A DNA stretch of 64,000 bases from Phoebastria nigripes (lineage: Eukaryota > Chordata > Aves > Procellariiformes > Diomedeidae), in the NCBI GenBank assembly GCA_035582835.1, contig JAYKAV010000112.1, forward strand, positions 3,936,391 to 4,000,390, given 5' to 3'. Below are positions 15,119 to 27,869 of this stretch, in pieces. The position numbers were made by a program, and so were the translations under genes. Position 1 is the first letter of the stretch, and each line of letters opens with the position of its first letter. The notes under the pieces were generated by a model. It ran no database searches. It had not been told where the DNA came from and was given only the letters and a program-made list of their open reading frames with translations.

Positions 15119-15174
15119 TTCATTGTAATTGGGACTGAGCAGTGAGCTAGTTCATTGTAATTGGGACTGAGCAG
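15119..15174. repeat. Short tandem duplication, 32-base period
   Basis: A 24-base segment starting ttcattgtaattgggactga occurs identically at 15119-15142 and 15151-15174, separated by tgagctag. Complete identity suggests a recent replication-slippage duplication. Confidence 0.9.
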
Positions 15175-15555
15175 AACGGGTTGAATACAGCTATTGAGCT
15201 GGAGATACAGGAGTGTTAAGAGTGGTCCCCAGAAATCCCTCCTTTTTTTTGTTTTTTTCCTTTTCTTTTTTAATCTGGTTGGAGTAGAATTGCTTTATAA
15301 ACTACTGGGCTTGCAGGCATTTTTGGATAAGAAGCAAATGAGAACTACTGCAGAATGTGCTACTGGGCTTGGAAGAGTGTCTTGGAGGCACTGCAGGCTG
15401 ACTGTGGATACATTTTCCTATACCTCACCCACGGCACGCTTTGGCAAATAAAAGTCAATAAATTGACCGTTGGCAGATTCAGACATTTTGTTTTCCATTT
15501 TTCCTGTCCTGTGGATTAATCGCTGTTATCGCGAGAGAGCTCAGTTACAGCAATT

Positions 15556-15630
15556 GTATGGAGTTAACACCAGTTATACCAGAGACTTCACTGAGATGGT
15601 GCAGGTGTACACAAGGTGAGAATTTGAACC
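15556..15630. repeat. Old short palindromic repeat, member 3
   Basis: Contains tggagttaacaccagttata, then gacttcactgagatgg, ggtgtacacaagg and agaatttg. These resemble the 'ggagttac...tttacaccagtgtaa...agaatttg' body that accompanies the CATTGAAGTCAATGG core in related sauropsid repeats. No clear terminal repeats survive. Confidence 0.45.
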
Positions 15631-17100
15631 ATTTCTTCGGTGACAGTGTAACAATACGTACTACCTGTGCATGAGTAAATTGCATTGCTTCCAGAGCATC
15701 TTGTTTGTCTTCCTCGTGTGGTAGGTGTTGCCCTGGAACCGCGCAGTGAACTATTTATGCTCTAAGTGAGCATCTCCCATATTAGCAACCACCCAGACTG
15801 CTGGATGTCACCCTGTATTGGACTGCAGTTAGTGAGCTGTAGATGCACTTTTTGCAAGCCAGGGTTAAGGANAGATGTCATTACTATATACTGCCATTTG
15901 GGAACCAGACCAGAACAAATACTTTTATATCTGTCTTCTTTCATGTTTCACTCTTCATATGTCTTCCATGTTGATTCTGTTTTAATTTCCTAAGGTTTTG
16001 TTTGTTTTTAGCTTAAATGCAGTTTATTCCTAAACTAGTGAAGCCAGGAAGAAAATTTTGTGAAGGGCACAACCTGACTGTGTGCCATAACTTGGGCCAC
16101 AGGANTCTCCAGAGCTTTTTTTCAGCTTCAGATCTGGGAGCTGTTGTGGACCTAGAGCAAAACTTCTGGATAATCCTTTTATGGTGAACCCACCTCAGTC
16201 CAACCACACGCACGGTTTTTCACCTTCCGTGTTAAGATGTGAGTTTAGTCTAACTCTGTTTATAGGCACCTTCTTGTGCTGGAAGTTATACCTTTGCCTG
16301 TGAGACGGAGCTGCCTTCCAGCCTCACAGCTCTGTTCCCTGAGCAGGCGTTTATAGACTGTGATCAAGCCAGCCACCAGCCCTGCTTTAGACAAGCTCAG
16401 TTCATTGCACAAATATCTTTCACTCCAAGGCATGTTTTCCGAAGGTGTTAGGCATCCTTCTCCCTCGTCTTGAAACCCTCTTCAGTTTTTGGCATTCTCC
16501 TTGAAGAGTGCAGAGCTGCAGAGTGTTTTAATGATGCTCTCATCAGGGCTCAAAACAGAGGTAATGAAACCCTCTCGCACCTACAGACTTGCCCTGTTTA
16601 AATGCCTGTGAGTGTCTTGTGGCCACAAGAAGTTGCCTGAGGAGCTCAGGTCAGGCAATTTATCGTAAGCGATTCCTAATGTGCCTTCTCTCACTGCATT
16701 ATTCTGTACTCCTCGTTGTTCCTAGGGGCTTTGTTTGAGGATTGCTTTCCAGTGTGGATTTCTGAGGGATTTAAAATCACTTGTAAACTGCAGCTTGAGT
16801 GTTTCTCTGTAAATTTGCAATATAAATGTGTGAATGTGATTTTCACTGTCCAGTTGATATTTATTTAAGATTTACAGGCTGTAAGACTTAAAAGGGTCTC
16901 CCTTCCTTCCCCTTTTGGAGTTGGTTATCATCAGAGCCACATCTTTTAAGAAACTATAAAACCCTTTCTGGATTTCATGATTTCTCCAGGCCTTTCAACA
17001 CCTCAGTATTCATTTTTCACCCTGGAGTTTTATTATTATATTTCTGGCATACATTGTTCTTTCTCCTCTGCTTTGCCCATTAATCCTTATTAATCTTCAG

Positions 17101-17330
17101 GGGCAGCGCAGTCTAGTGACTTGAACGTGGCACCTGGGAGGGAAAGACCCAAGCGCTAATCCTGGCTTTGCAGCTGACTTGCCATGTGGCTTCAAACAAG
17201 CCACATCTCAGTCTCAGTCTCCCTGTCAGTTCTACAGAGATAATAATTCTTGCTTAGCTCTACCTAAATACCTCTCCGGGGCATTGTATTAAGTAGTTAA
17301 TACTTGTTAAGTGATTTGGATCTCCAAATT
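17101..17330 (+). repeat. MIR-type SINE (well preserved), plus strand
   Basis: The block follows the MIR consensus in order: a cagtctagtgacttgaac head, the CORE segment aatcctggctttgcagctga, then gccatgtggcttcaaacaagccac. A decayed 'ctcagtctccctgtca' stretch follows, then gataataattcttgc and a tail near gcattgtattaag. MIRs are tRNA-derived CORE-SINEs mobilised by L2 LINEs and have been inactive for well over 100 million years. At about 230 bp this copy is nearly full length and is the clearest in the window. Confidence 0.82.
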
Positions 17331-17927
17331 ACTGTATAATCAGCATGGGTATTAACCATACAAAGAATTTTATATATCTGTAAATGTTGAGTCTTCTGTC
17401 CTGCATCTGTTCAGATTTCCCCTGCAGTCTGGCCCCAACAACCACACAGGGTTTCAACGCAGATGAGTTACCTTTAATCTTTTTCAGTGGAGACGAGCAG
17501 AAAGAAAGTCCTTGGTACTTTACATTAACAAAATGGTTAATTTTCAGTGACGCTGGAGGAAGGTCTCAGTCATTGCAAGCGAAGCAGTGGTCACCTTGGA
17601 AAACCTCCTCTGTCTCCACAGAAGTAGTCTCCTTATCCAGGAAAAGGTAACTTGGTTGAAGTGCTGCTTACACTTAGGATATCGCAGGCAAAAAATGTCA
17701 GTGTTGTTCCACAGGCTTTTCAAGATTTACTGGGAAGTCTGAAAGCCCAGAAATTAAAGTAGAATCTTTCTAAAAGCCCATATATGTGAAAATAGGGGAA
17801 ATACAAGCCTGAATTCCCCGAATGGTGGTAACTCTGCCCAGGGAAGTGCTATGTCAATCGACTATGATGCATTTGCTACTACCCAAGTATCTGCTTGGAT
17901 TGTGCTAGGAAATAAAAAGGAAGATGA

Positions 17928-18002
17928 GGGACAAAATCCTAAGTTGATTGAAATCAGTGGCTAAACTCCTCCTGACTTCAGAGGAGAGAGATTTCATCCT
18001 AG
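17928..18002. repeat. Old short palindromic repeat, member 2
   Basis: Begins gggacaaaatcct and ends agagatttcatcct. Inside it are attgaaatcagtggc and cctgacttcagagga, which are inverted relatives of each other and of the core seen at 10.03 kb. The layout is the same, with a different length. Confidence 0.6.
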
Positions 18003-20880
18003 GTGCAGGAGAAATTGTAGCAATGGTTCCCCAGTCCCTTTTTCTTAAATTCTAGTTTTGATGGATTGGCTGCTGGCTCTTTTTGCTTATTTCTCATTGT
18101 GTTCTCATATAGCTGCTACTCCCTTTATAATGTCCTTTTTTTCNCAATTTATTTTCTTCATTCATTTCTTTTTTATTCCCCTAATCCCCTTCCCTTTTCA
18201 TGTTCCTTTTGTTTTCTGACATGCTCTCAGCTGCCTCTTTCTCTGCTTCTGCTGTCATCCNTCTCTGTGCGCCACATCTCCTTCACGCAGCTCCTCATGC
18301 TGACACCACCCCAGCCTGAGCTGAATGGCCAAGGGCAGCAAAGTGAGCTTGGCCTTCTGCCTTGCGGAGAGCAACAGGCAGCTCCTAGAGAGGCTGGGAG
18401 GCTGTGCTGGTGTGTGTGCATGAGCGTGTGCACGGACACCTGTGTGAGAGGGACACAAGTGGAGTCCCTACAGCGATCCTCACTGCCTTCTGCTTCCCTT
18501 GCACAGGGAAAACCTGGGCTGATACTAAAAACACACAAGTTGAGAGGCATAGACAGGTACAGTGACGTAAAAATAACAGAGCGGGATAAGTTAGCATGTG
18601 CCCTTCGAGCTCCTGAATGTGTTGGGGGTATATTCTCCTCTTACAGCTTGTAATAGCTGCAATATTACGAACGACACTAATTTGTGCTCTAAATTATTTG
18701 TGACTGCTGGTTATTTAACTGTTCTCTTACAGGCACGCTGGAATGAATTTGCCTGAAGGCAAACAGACGCTTTGTGGCCATGCTTGAGCAGGGCGAAGGC
18801 TCAGGCGCGGTGGCCGGCTTCAGCGAGGGCTGTCTGCGGCAGGAGGAGTAGTGCGAGGACTGAAGGGCTCACGAGAGACAGGGTCAAGGGAAAGCCAGCC
18901 TGGAGACGTGGGGCCTAATCCTTCTTTATGCCCCAAAGTAGCCGACACTGCTGAACTGATTGCACTGGGATATGTTCCCATGCCAGTCAAAACAGACGTT
19001 CGTACAGTAATTCCGGTTCACAAGGGGAAAAAAAACTAACCAAAGATTTCAAGAAGATGGGGTTAAGGAAGTTAGAGTAGATACAGAGAGAAACTGTTAG
19101 ACTTGGAAAAAGGTGATACCAGTGGAAAAGGGCAGGCTTTGGACACTTACTAGAGCTAAAACTTAGTTTAGGCACGGCATCCACATGAAGAGACAAGGAA
19201 GATGCCCTTGTATTTTAAGTTTATTTTCCAGTCTATTTTTAGAGGTTTGCTACTGAGGAGCATGGAGATCAGAGTGCTGTGTTTGAATTTCCCCAAATTT
19301 TGTGCACGTCCAAGAGCCAAGCTGATCTCCAACTTTTTTCACTGTCGTTCATGGTGGTGGCATTCAAATTTAGAGCTTGATCCTGCCTGCCAGTGCATGA
19401 CAGACACTGAATCTGATTTTGTAAGATAGGCAGTGATGTGAGCCAAGTTTGGCAGGACAAGACTGAGCTCTTATTTTGTTTCATCTGACAGTTTCAGTGA
19501 GGCAATCTTGGTCTTCCTGTCATGCCTTGTGGAAGTGCAAATTTAGATATCACAGAGATTTTAAAATCAGAGCTGGCAATCCACAAAAAAAGCTTGGCTC
19601 AGCTGGCTTAAATCTTACTCTGGAGTTTAGTTAAGTTGGATACCAAAAGAATTGCCTCTCTAATACACAGGAAATAATGGACTTACCCGAGTTAAGTAAG
19701 GCTGTTACAGTGGCTATTCCTTCAGTCTAAAAACACACTCACGTTATAGTGACAGAGGGCTGAACAGAGCATTTGGATTAAGTACAAAACCACCTGAGGT
19801 TCCAGCCATTCCTTAACCCAGAACTTAATTTTTCCACTGTTGCTTATCTCTGCTTTGTGCTGTTTTGGTTGCAGTCAGAGTGTCACGTGGCCAGACTTCA
19901 TGAAATAAGTTTCCTGTGCTCAGTGAAGTGAGAAACTTCTCATCAGAAAGGTTTTTTTTCCCCAAGTTTATCAAGGCATTTTTTGAGAGAGAAATTCATN
20001 TGCAGCGATGATGCAGGCTCTGTGCTTTTTTTTCCAGGGCTGAGTGTTCTCATCTCCTTTTTCACTCAGTTTCCCTTCTGATCAAGCATCGAGGATTGCA
20101 CTGATGAAGAGGTGAATAAAAGGGAGCACAACACCAAAATGACTTAATGTGGTTAAAATATTTGGACATGGCATATGTGAATGCAATTAGCACTGCCTAA
20201 AAATAGTTCTAATGATGAACAGGGCTATGCAGTGGCGTGTTATAATTTGCCCAATATTACTCCTCTCTCTAGATGTACCTGACTCTGCGCTCTGCTCGGC
20301 TGATCTTCGACTTCAGAAAGCGCCATCCTAACAGAGGAGGTCGTATGGAAAGAAAGCTTGTAGCCGCTTTGCCCCTTTTTCAATTTGTTTCAAAATTCTT
20401 TACGGATGGCTTCAAATTAGCTGGAATATTACATTTCATACGCAGAAGTAGTGCTTATAAAGACTCTACTAAAAATTATTCCTTCTGGAAGAAGGTGGAC
20501 GCATGACTGTTCATTTCAGGATAATTTTTATGTTTTTATTGATTGTCAGTCCAGAAGTGAGAGGGAAAAGTCCTACACATTATTAAAAAGATTGTNTTTA
20601 CATACATTCTTTCTCATTTGTTTCTGGCTACCATTAAAGAGATGAAACATGATTTTGTGACCTAAAAAAAATAAATCATTTCCTAATGCTATTTACATAG
20701 GGACACGGCCGCACTGATTGCCATTGACCACGTAGATGGACTTTTGTCCTGTTGCAACGACAGGATGGATTTGGCTGGTCCTAAATGCCTACGCTGCAGA
20801 CAGTCCTGCCAGAAAGATGCATTTCCAGTGCTGAGCCCTGGCATCCCTCAGCACATACATGACGGGGAGGAAACGTAGGC

Positions 20881-21120
20881 ACGTATGTCCCCACCAGAGC
20901 TGCGGGTGTAACTCCAATTAACATCAAGTTTTCCGGCTCAGCCGTGGCCAGGGTGATGCTGGAACAAGGACGGGTTCCCCGGGGCCAGCAGCCCACACTG
21001 GCTGTCCCCCAGGCTGCTGTGGGTGGGGGGCAGCCCCGGGACCCCCAGGAGGGCGCCGGGCTGGGTGGGCTGCCATTGCCCTGTGGGGCTCTGGGTGGCG
21101 AGCCAGACCGGGCTGCCGAG
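20881..21120. other. GC-rich block with partial CpG retention
   Basis: About 65% G+C with about 12 CpGs in 240 bp, an observed/expected ratio near 0.5. Open frames cross both strands but read as low-complexity proline/glycine/arginine text, so I treat it as GC-rich non-coding DNA. Confidence 0.4.
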
Positions 21121-24100
21121 ACTTTCATTTTACTGCGCTGAAGCTGTTCCTGGTGAACTTTCTTGAGGCTGCTCTTCCCCCGAGGTCCCCTGTGAAGGGA
21201 CATGGCCTTCTGTTTGTCTTGGCTTGCCTGTGGAGGGGCCGGTTTCGCTCACACCGCCCAGACCCTGCAGGGCCAGCCTGTCCCCATCCCTTCTTAAGGA
21301 GGGCAGCCACTTGCAGGCAAACGCTGCCTTCCCTCTTCCTTTGGTGCAGGGCACACGAGCAAAATTAATGAACCCCAGAGGATTGTTTGCTGCCTCCCTG
21401 TGCACTGTGCGTGGAGGGTGTCTTCAGCCCCCGCGTTTACCTGCTGCCGCAGGGGGATAGTCATACGATTATTTAAAAAACAAAAAAAAAGTACTAAAGT
21501 TGGGTCTTTCCTTTTGAGATACAGCAGGGGCTGGAGCGCGGAGCCATGTCCCTGGGAGTGTGTTCTGACTGCTTCTTCAACTTCTGTTTATACAATTTTA
21601 CAAAATTTTGGCAGGAATCAAGAGCACATACCAGGGTGTTGGCTTTTATGAATCCCGTGGGATGTGAAAGTCAAGCTGACTGGATGAACTTTGGTTACAT
21701 ATTCCAGACAAGCACAATGACTCTATTTATTCAGACTTGGCAGCCAGAATGCAGATTGACTCTGTGGGTAATAAATTTTCACAGCCACAAAACTTCAGCG
21801 GCAACCAACCTGATCCCGCACAGAAAAAATGCATACAAGGAAGCAGACTTGGGTAGCAAAAATATGTTAGATTATTATTCCATGTATGCGTACCAGTCAG
21901 TTAATTTATTTGGCTATTGATTGACATGAATTGCACAAATGATGCCAGGGATCTTTTTCCCCTTAAAGGAACTACTTTCTTTTACAAAATTTTCACACTG
22001 TAAAAGGACAAGTAGGGGGGGGAAAAGAGAATTGTTCATATTACAATTGACAATCTCCTTTTAATATTTCACCCAAGACTGATTTAAGTTATCCAGTGAC
22101 CTCTACAGAGAAGAGCAGGGTATTATAATGGGGACTGTTTCACGCACTATGCCACACTTCAAGGAACCAAAAGGCAATAACCACTACAATTCAGTACTCC
22201 GAACAATCTTAAGTACAATTTTGACATCTTCATGCTACAAAGCTTCAGGTGCTTTCTGGGAGAGACGATGATGAAATTATTACTCTATGTGTTATAAATC
22301 AAAATGAATTGGCTCTTTAACTTGCAGATTTATGTTAACTACCTTGGTATCTGTTAATTGCATGCTCTTCAGATATTGATTGGGGATTAAAAAGTATATT
22401 TTCTTCAATCTGTGTGATGTAAAATATGCCAACAGGAAATTTTCCCTCTGCATATTAAATCCTATGATCACTGCCTGTAAAATTAAAACGATCAGTTTAA
22501 ATGGATAAACTATGCTCATTAAAGAGGAAAAATACATTTATGTAATTAAAATTAAGAGACTAATATGTGTGGATAATGTAATTACTGTGGGCGCACACAC
22601 ACTCAGCTCAAACCCAGCCTCTTTTGCCTCTCCCGGGTCTGTGAATCTCACTACCTTAATTGCTGATGCAGAGGGAAGGGTTGGGAATGCCTTGCCCACT
22701 GCTGGTCCCGCAGCTCTTAATCATGTCTCTGTCTTGCATTTGGCCTCCCTCATCCATGGCTCACATGCCCTGGGTCAGTCACAGCCCTCCAAATACCAGC
22801 CCTGGGAGTCCAGGAGCACCTGTCCCCCTTTGCACGCAAACGCAAAATCTCCTCCGAAGTTTTCAGTCTTTCCCCTGAACTTCCCTGTTTAGAAATTAGC
22901 AAAATGAAAAGCTTCCCGGTTCTTGTACAGCTCACCTTCAGCTCTTTAAGAAATTGGACTGCTTAAATGAGTCTGGGTGCTCAAAGGTTAATTAATTGCG
23001 TAAGGAATATCTGGGAATCACTCAGGTACTGTTCCTATCCCTTCCTCTTTGATTTCTTTCTTTCCTGTTCCTGAGCTCAGGAGGAGATCTGAGATTAAAG
23101 AGCCTCAGAATTAGGAAGTAAAAGAAAATGGGTTCTTCCACTGACATTTAGACACAGATCCATGTTGTAATCTGGGCATTTATTGGCAGAGGGGGTCTGT
23201 GCTACTCTTTTTTTGGGCCTATTTCCTGCTAGGTAGATGGAAACTTAGTGTTTTGTTTATCCAGCAGGCATATTTATTTAGGATTGTTCATTAAGCAAAC
23301 CTGCAGGTCTCAGCTGAGGTTCTGCAAAGCATTTCATATAGCAGAGGCAGCCTGTGCCTCCAGGAGATTTTTATTGTGCAGTCAAGTTAGAAAAGAACGT
23401 GACTAGGAAAGGGGACCAAGTCACAAAGTAATTGCCAAAGGTTGCTCATGCTAGAGGCCGTGATGATTAGGAGTACTGGGATCTCAGCTCTGCTCTTGGC
23501 CATGCAGGTGGCAAACTCTGTCCTGGCTCTGCAGAGCTTGTTCAAGCACCGAGGTNAAAGACTCAGGCTGTATCAGCTGTACCCTAAAGCTCTGGTTACT
23601 GAGNGAAGACCTTGCGTAGCACACGTAATACTGAGCAATCCAAGCGCATGAAAGGTGTTAATAGTTGCAAGTGGTAGCGCTAAACCGAAGGTACTATGTG
23701 TGCACGCCCAAACGGCAGTACTTTTCCACGATCCCTTCTCCCCCTAAACNTACTAATGTTCTTTTATCTCCTGCACGATAAACACTTTCACGTGTCCTTT
23801 TCTGCTTGCTATGAAGCAAAGCAGGATTTCAGCTCTCTGTCTCTGCCAGCCTGTTCCACACTGACATCCATTACGCAGGATCCCATCTCCCTTCCTACTC
23901 GAAGGAGAAGCCATCTCTCCTGACCACTGGCTCCCCTCTCCCCCACCACCCATCCCCTCGNTGCAAGCACCACAGCATCTTGGTGTGCTATTGTTATTCT
24001 TCAGACATCCCTTCTGTCCCTCACTTTACTTTGCCCTATGTTGTCTATGCGCTGTATTCTAAACTATCTAGACAAGCAGGAAGAGTAATTAAATGTGAAG

Positions 24101-25355
24101 TGTTTCAGGATGAAATACATTAAACAAAAAGAAATTGTATAAATATGTAAATAATTGAATCTATGTGCTGAATCTTCTGAACACCAAGAAGCTTTGCTCA
24201 AAATAGAATGAAATAATGGTTTAGTATAAATATTAAAAGGTTTTGATTTACCTGTTGTTTGGAATATATTGTAAAATACAGGCTTCTAATAACAAGAGTT
24301 AAAGAAAACCCTGGAAGAGCTTCATGCCTACATACCTAGAATTATTCGTCTAAGATCCTGAATTTCAGAAATCTAGATAGCTCCAGTTACCCTTGACCGA
24401 AATAATCACATTTGAAATCCATGTTATATCCAGGTCTGGATCCATCTGTGAGATGCAANCAGGGGCAGTACTGCCCTCATACGCTCCGGTGAAGGCTCGG
24501 GACATGCATTTTAGTGCAAGAAGGAAGGGAAGTGGCTCCTGCCCTCTCATCCCNGACCAAATCACCCATGCCAGTATACTGAGAAGGAGAGAGCGTGGCA
24601 TAACACCACTTGGCAACAAGGCACTCGGCCGGCCATGGGAAAGTCAAGATCCAGCCCTATTCTAGTGAGTACTTAATTATTTAAACAAAACACAGCAATG
24701 TTTTAAGGAAAAATTGGGAGACACCTCCCCCCCCCAACAAAACCCAGCTCTCCTGACAGATGGAAAACTTTGGCTGACGTATCTGCTCCCAGTCAGGTAG
24801 TTTGGGGTCGTTAAAACCCAGGCAAGTGCCCTAATTNCTGTGTTATGGAGTGAACCAAACACACAGCCAAGGCTTTCTCTCACCTCCCCTTAGCTTTCTT
24901 AGCACACGTGGGCCATGCAGAGACAAGACCGAAAACGTTCAGAGGAGAGGCGAGGGCTGGGGGGTGCCGGTGAGGCTCTAAGCAGCCCAGTGGCTAATCC
25001 CTNGGGCCCGCTCATGATTGCAAGGTTTGGCCTGAACCCTTAATCCAGAATTCCTGTTTCTTCCCTCCTTGGCTGCTCTTTAAAGCAAAACAAAATCAAA
25101 TCAGAAGGAGACTGATACAAAAACCTTCTGGGTCGCATCAAGGTAATAAATCAAGAGCAGCGCAGACCGTTCCCCACCAATCCAGCAGTTAGCACACGCG
25201 GGCTGGCTCTGAGCAGCAACATCTGTTACTCCAGTTACAGTACTGCCATGTATTTTGATAACCTTTATGTATGTTTTGAAAAAGCATTAGCAAAATATTT
25301 GCAGTAGCTCAGTCTGGGCATAAAACATGCTACAAGTGACACGTTAGTTTTCTGG

Positions 25356-25365
25356 TTCTTACCTG
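25356..25365 (-). other. Splice donor of the AFF3 exon
   Basis: On the minus strand the junction reads CAG|gtaagaa, with GT at 25362-25361. This matches the U1 snRNA consensus closely. It fixes the exon end and gives a phase-0 intron. Confidence 0.87.
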
Positions 25366-25414
25366 GTCATTCTCTTCTTCGTCGCTGCTTAACTTGAGGT
25401 CATCTTCTAGCATT
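25363..25414 (-). CDS. AFF3: Internal coding exon of an AF4/FMR2-family gene, probably AFF3
   Basis: Read on the minus strand, this 52-nt exon lies between a pyrimidine-rich acceptor (tgcttgctttccag) and a consensus donor (CAG|gtaaga). It starts in phase 2: its first base, A, completes a codon, for example TCA serine. It ends in phase 0 and encodes MLEDDLKLSSDEEENDQ. AFF proteins are nuclear scaffolds of super elongation complexes that recruit P-TEFb and ELL factors to RNA polymerase II. As I recall, this motif lies after the conserved N-terminal ALF region and just before the serine-rich transactivation region. The SSDEEE core fits the casein kinase 2 consensus (inference). Recalled paralogues differ: AFF2 has SSDEDD, AFF4 has SSDEEDS and AFF1 has LQLSDSEDSD, whereas mammalian AFF3 reads SSDEEENEQ, one E/D change from this exon. 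No stop, frameshift or N interrupts it. Assignment to the AFF family is very likely; AFF3 over a paralogue is probable. Confidence 0.88.
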
Positions 25415-25440
25415 CTGGAAAGCAAGCAGTAGAATAAATT
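25415..25440 (-). other. Splice acceptor and polypyrimidine tract of the AFF3 exon
   Basis: On the minus strand the bases before the exon read ttattctactgcttgctttccag. The terminal AG is at 25416-25415 and no other AG occurs in the roughly 12 bases before it. The tract is pyrimidine-rich with a few purines, a normal strength for a U2-type intron. Confidence 0.85.
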
Positions 25441-27764
25441 ATAACTTACCAAAATGCTTTAGATGTTTTCTCTGAGCTACTGTAAACATTTAATAATTTA
25501 AATAGAAAGAAAATATATTTTATCCCAGTAATTCTGTGGATGTGACACTTTATAATTTTTTCTTATCCAGTTGCTATCAACTAACTTCTTAATTCATTTC
25601 CTACTATTACTGCCTAAGGGAAAATGTTTACTAGAGTAATAATGGATTTTGCAAAGACTCTTGTTATTACAATCACTGACAAACAATTTTTATATGCTAA
25701 AAATAATATTTTTGATGCTGACAGGTCAGTAGTCTCTCTGAAAGGAAAATTTTGCTCCATTTGGCTTTGAGCTTACAAAACAGAAGTAGATATTTACACT
25801 GGCAGCACTGCAGCACAAAATAAGATTCAGTGATGTTTCCCAAAGGCCATTTTTACTTTATTGCATGTTTGATGTAAAATTGACATTGACTGAAACAATT
25901 AAAACTAAAATATATTGTCTTGGTGCACAAGAGTATCCACAAGGATTTCACTGTCATATAAACATAGAAAATAGTGCATCTTTTCTAATGGGGGTTTCAT
26001 CCTCCCTTCCCATCCTTTCCTCAACTTGCTTGAACTGTCTCACAAAGAAAAGGAGTTTGTTTTTACCTCCATGCATTTTTTGTACAAGCTAGGGTTAAGT
26101 AACCAGCAGTTAAAGGAGTTGAAGACGTGCAAAGGTTTCCCCCAGTTCTTGAAAGGTCTTCAAGAATGGGACCTATTTTTAAAAAACGTCTCTGTAATAA
26201 TAACACTAATTCAGAAAGTTGCTAATTTTTCTTGCATTCTGGGAAAAGAGAATCTGTAATTTTGTCTCGACTCCAGAAGAAAACTTGGTGAGCAATTCAA
26301 ACACATCCTGTGATGTGGGTGGTCCCTGGAGTGTAAATATCTCAAGAAGACATATGTAGTAATTTCAAACCACCTCCTTGTACTTGTGCCTAGATCTTCC
26401 AAGAGCGTGCCTGAAAAGCGTGACTCTTACATGGGTGACATTGTGTGCCATGTCTTAAAAGAGCACCGAGCCTAACCACCCTCTCCTCAGCTCCTCGCTA
26501 TATGTACAGTCCCTGCCTGCTGCTGCCGTCACAGCTGCTTCCCTATTTCCCTGCGGCACCTTTTGGGGAACGTAGGTGTGTAAGAACAGGATCGGGGGTC
26601 AGAGTAGAAACTCTCACTAGTTCATCTCTTAAAGACTCTTGTCTTGCTTTTTTCCCCACATTTCCTTCTACTCGTGCCAAGATTCTTCCTCTGAAAAACC
26701 AACATACCAAATTCAGCAAAATCTCATCGCAATGCAGACACCTCAAATATACAGGACACCCATTGAGTTAGAGGGACTTGACAATCTCACAACAAGACTT
26801 GCCCATGTTTTATCCAGAAGTATGTCCACAGGCAGGAAAACACTCGCTCTGCCATCTCCTGAGTCAGCAAAAACTCTGGTGGCCGTATTGATGCAGCCAC
26901 CAGCCAAGCTAATAAGCCCTGCTGAGAAGTGGACAAATGGGACAGGTACGAATGACATGGGATGTGGCTCCTAGGAGCTAAAAGATGTCCAAGAGGCAAA
27001 GCTTCCTGTAAACATTGCATGATCCACATTGGCTTTGGATCCCACCACCTACAGGGATCCAAACAATCTTATAATTGCTCATTTTTTAGTTAGATCTGTT
27101 TAGGGCATCCCTGAGAAAATAGTGCTTGAAAATAGAAAGCTCAGATCTGGGATTGGGCACTATGTAATCAAATGTGACAAAATCTGCACTGATAGTGATT
27201 GTGCTTATTGTGTGAAAAGCAGAGCACCCAGGGTGTCACTGCCTGCTCTCCCTTGAGTTTGAGTGTGTGAATTTCTGCTAGAGAGGTGGTAGTTAAGTAC
27301 ATTATTTAAGATTTAGCAATTTAGCTCTTCTCCTAAATGGAAGCTGGAAAATCAAAAGCGTATAATGAAATGTTCTAGGTAGCTCTATGTATTTATTAGT
27401 GTCCTGGCTTTTTGTATCAACATAAAAAAATTTGTATTTTGAGTCTGTGTTTAGAAGCAACTATGATGCTTTGAAGCCTTCGGGTTGTGTGGAGGTGTGA
27501 GTGGAGCTAAGGTGAGGCACCAGGAGTGCAGGCAGGAACCATCCACACAAAAGGAACAAGAAACCGCAGAGCTGGCCCACCAACCTCTCCTTGCTTGTAT
27601 GTTTTAGCCTGTCTTTATTTTCCCTGTCTGTTTCTCATTTCAGAAGCGCTGCTCTCCAAGAAAAGCACTGCCTGCCCGGGGCTCGTGGCCCCTTCTGGAA
27701 CTACCGTCAGCATACAAACAATCTCCTAACGGTGGGGATAGGAAAAAACAGGTCATCATAAAAT

Positions 27765-27788
27765 GCTTGCTTGCTTGCTTGCTTGCTT
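27765..27788 (+). repeat. (GCTT)6 microsatellite
   Basis: Six perfect GCTT units followed by a T-run. Confidence 0.95.
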
Positions 27789-27869
27789 TTTTTCCCTAGG
27801 GTGGGATCTGGCCTGCCTGATCCATGTATTTGTCACAAGGATGTATCAGGTTAAGACAGCTTGCCAATG

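Larger units (their letters stand above)
1..25362 (-). other. AFF3: AFF3 intron downstream of the exon (partial, runs off the window)
   Basis: This stretch lies between the donor at 25362 and the left edge. No open frame here looks like a real protein: the longest, such as the 195-codon plus-strand frame at 18066-18653, are low-complexity and carry Ns. The next AFF3 exon should encode a serine-rich segment; I looked for it on the minus strand and did not see it, so the intron exceeds 25 kb. Recognisable contents are a (GTTT)n run at 2.2 kb, a GC box/G-rich tract at 9.7 kb, palindromic repeat members at 10.0, 15.6 and 17.9 kb, a short tandem duplication at 15.1 kb, a MIR SINE at 17.1 kb and a GC-rich block at 20.9-21.1 kb. 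Elsewhere I see ordinary unique AT-leaning DNA. Confidence 0.75.

Noticed and set aside
18066..18653. Longest open frame (195 codons, plus strand)
   Set aside because: Starts in a low-complexity Phe/Ser/Tyr-rich stretch from T-rich DNA, spans two Ns, and shows no domain or splice support.
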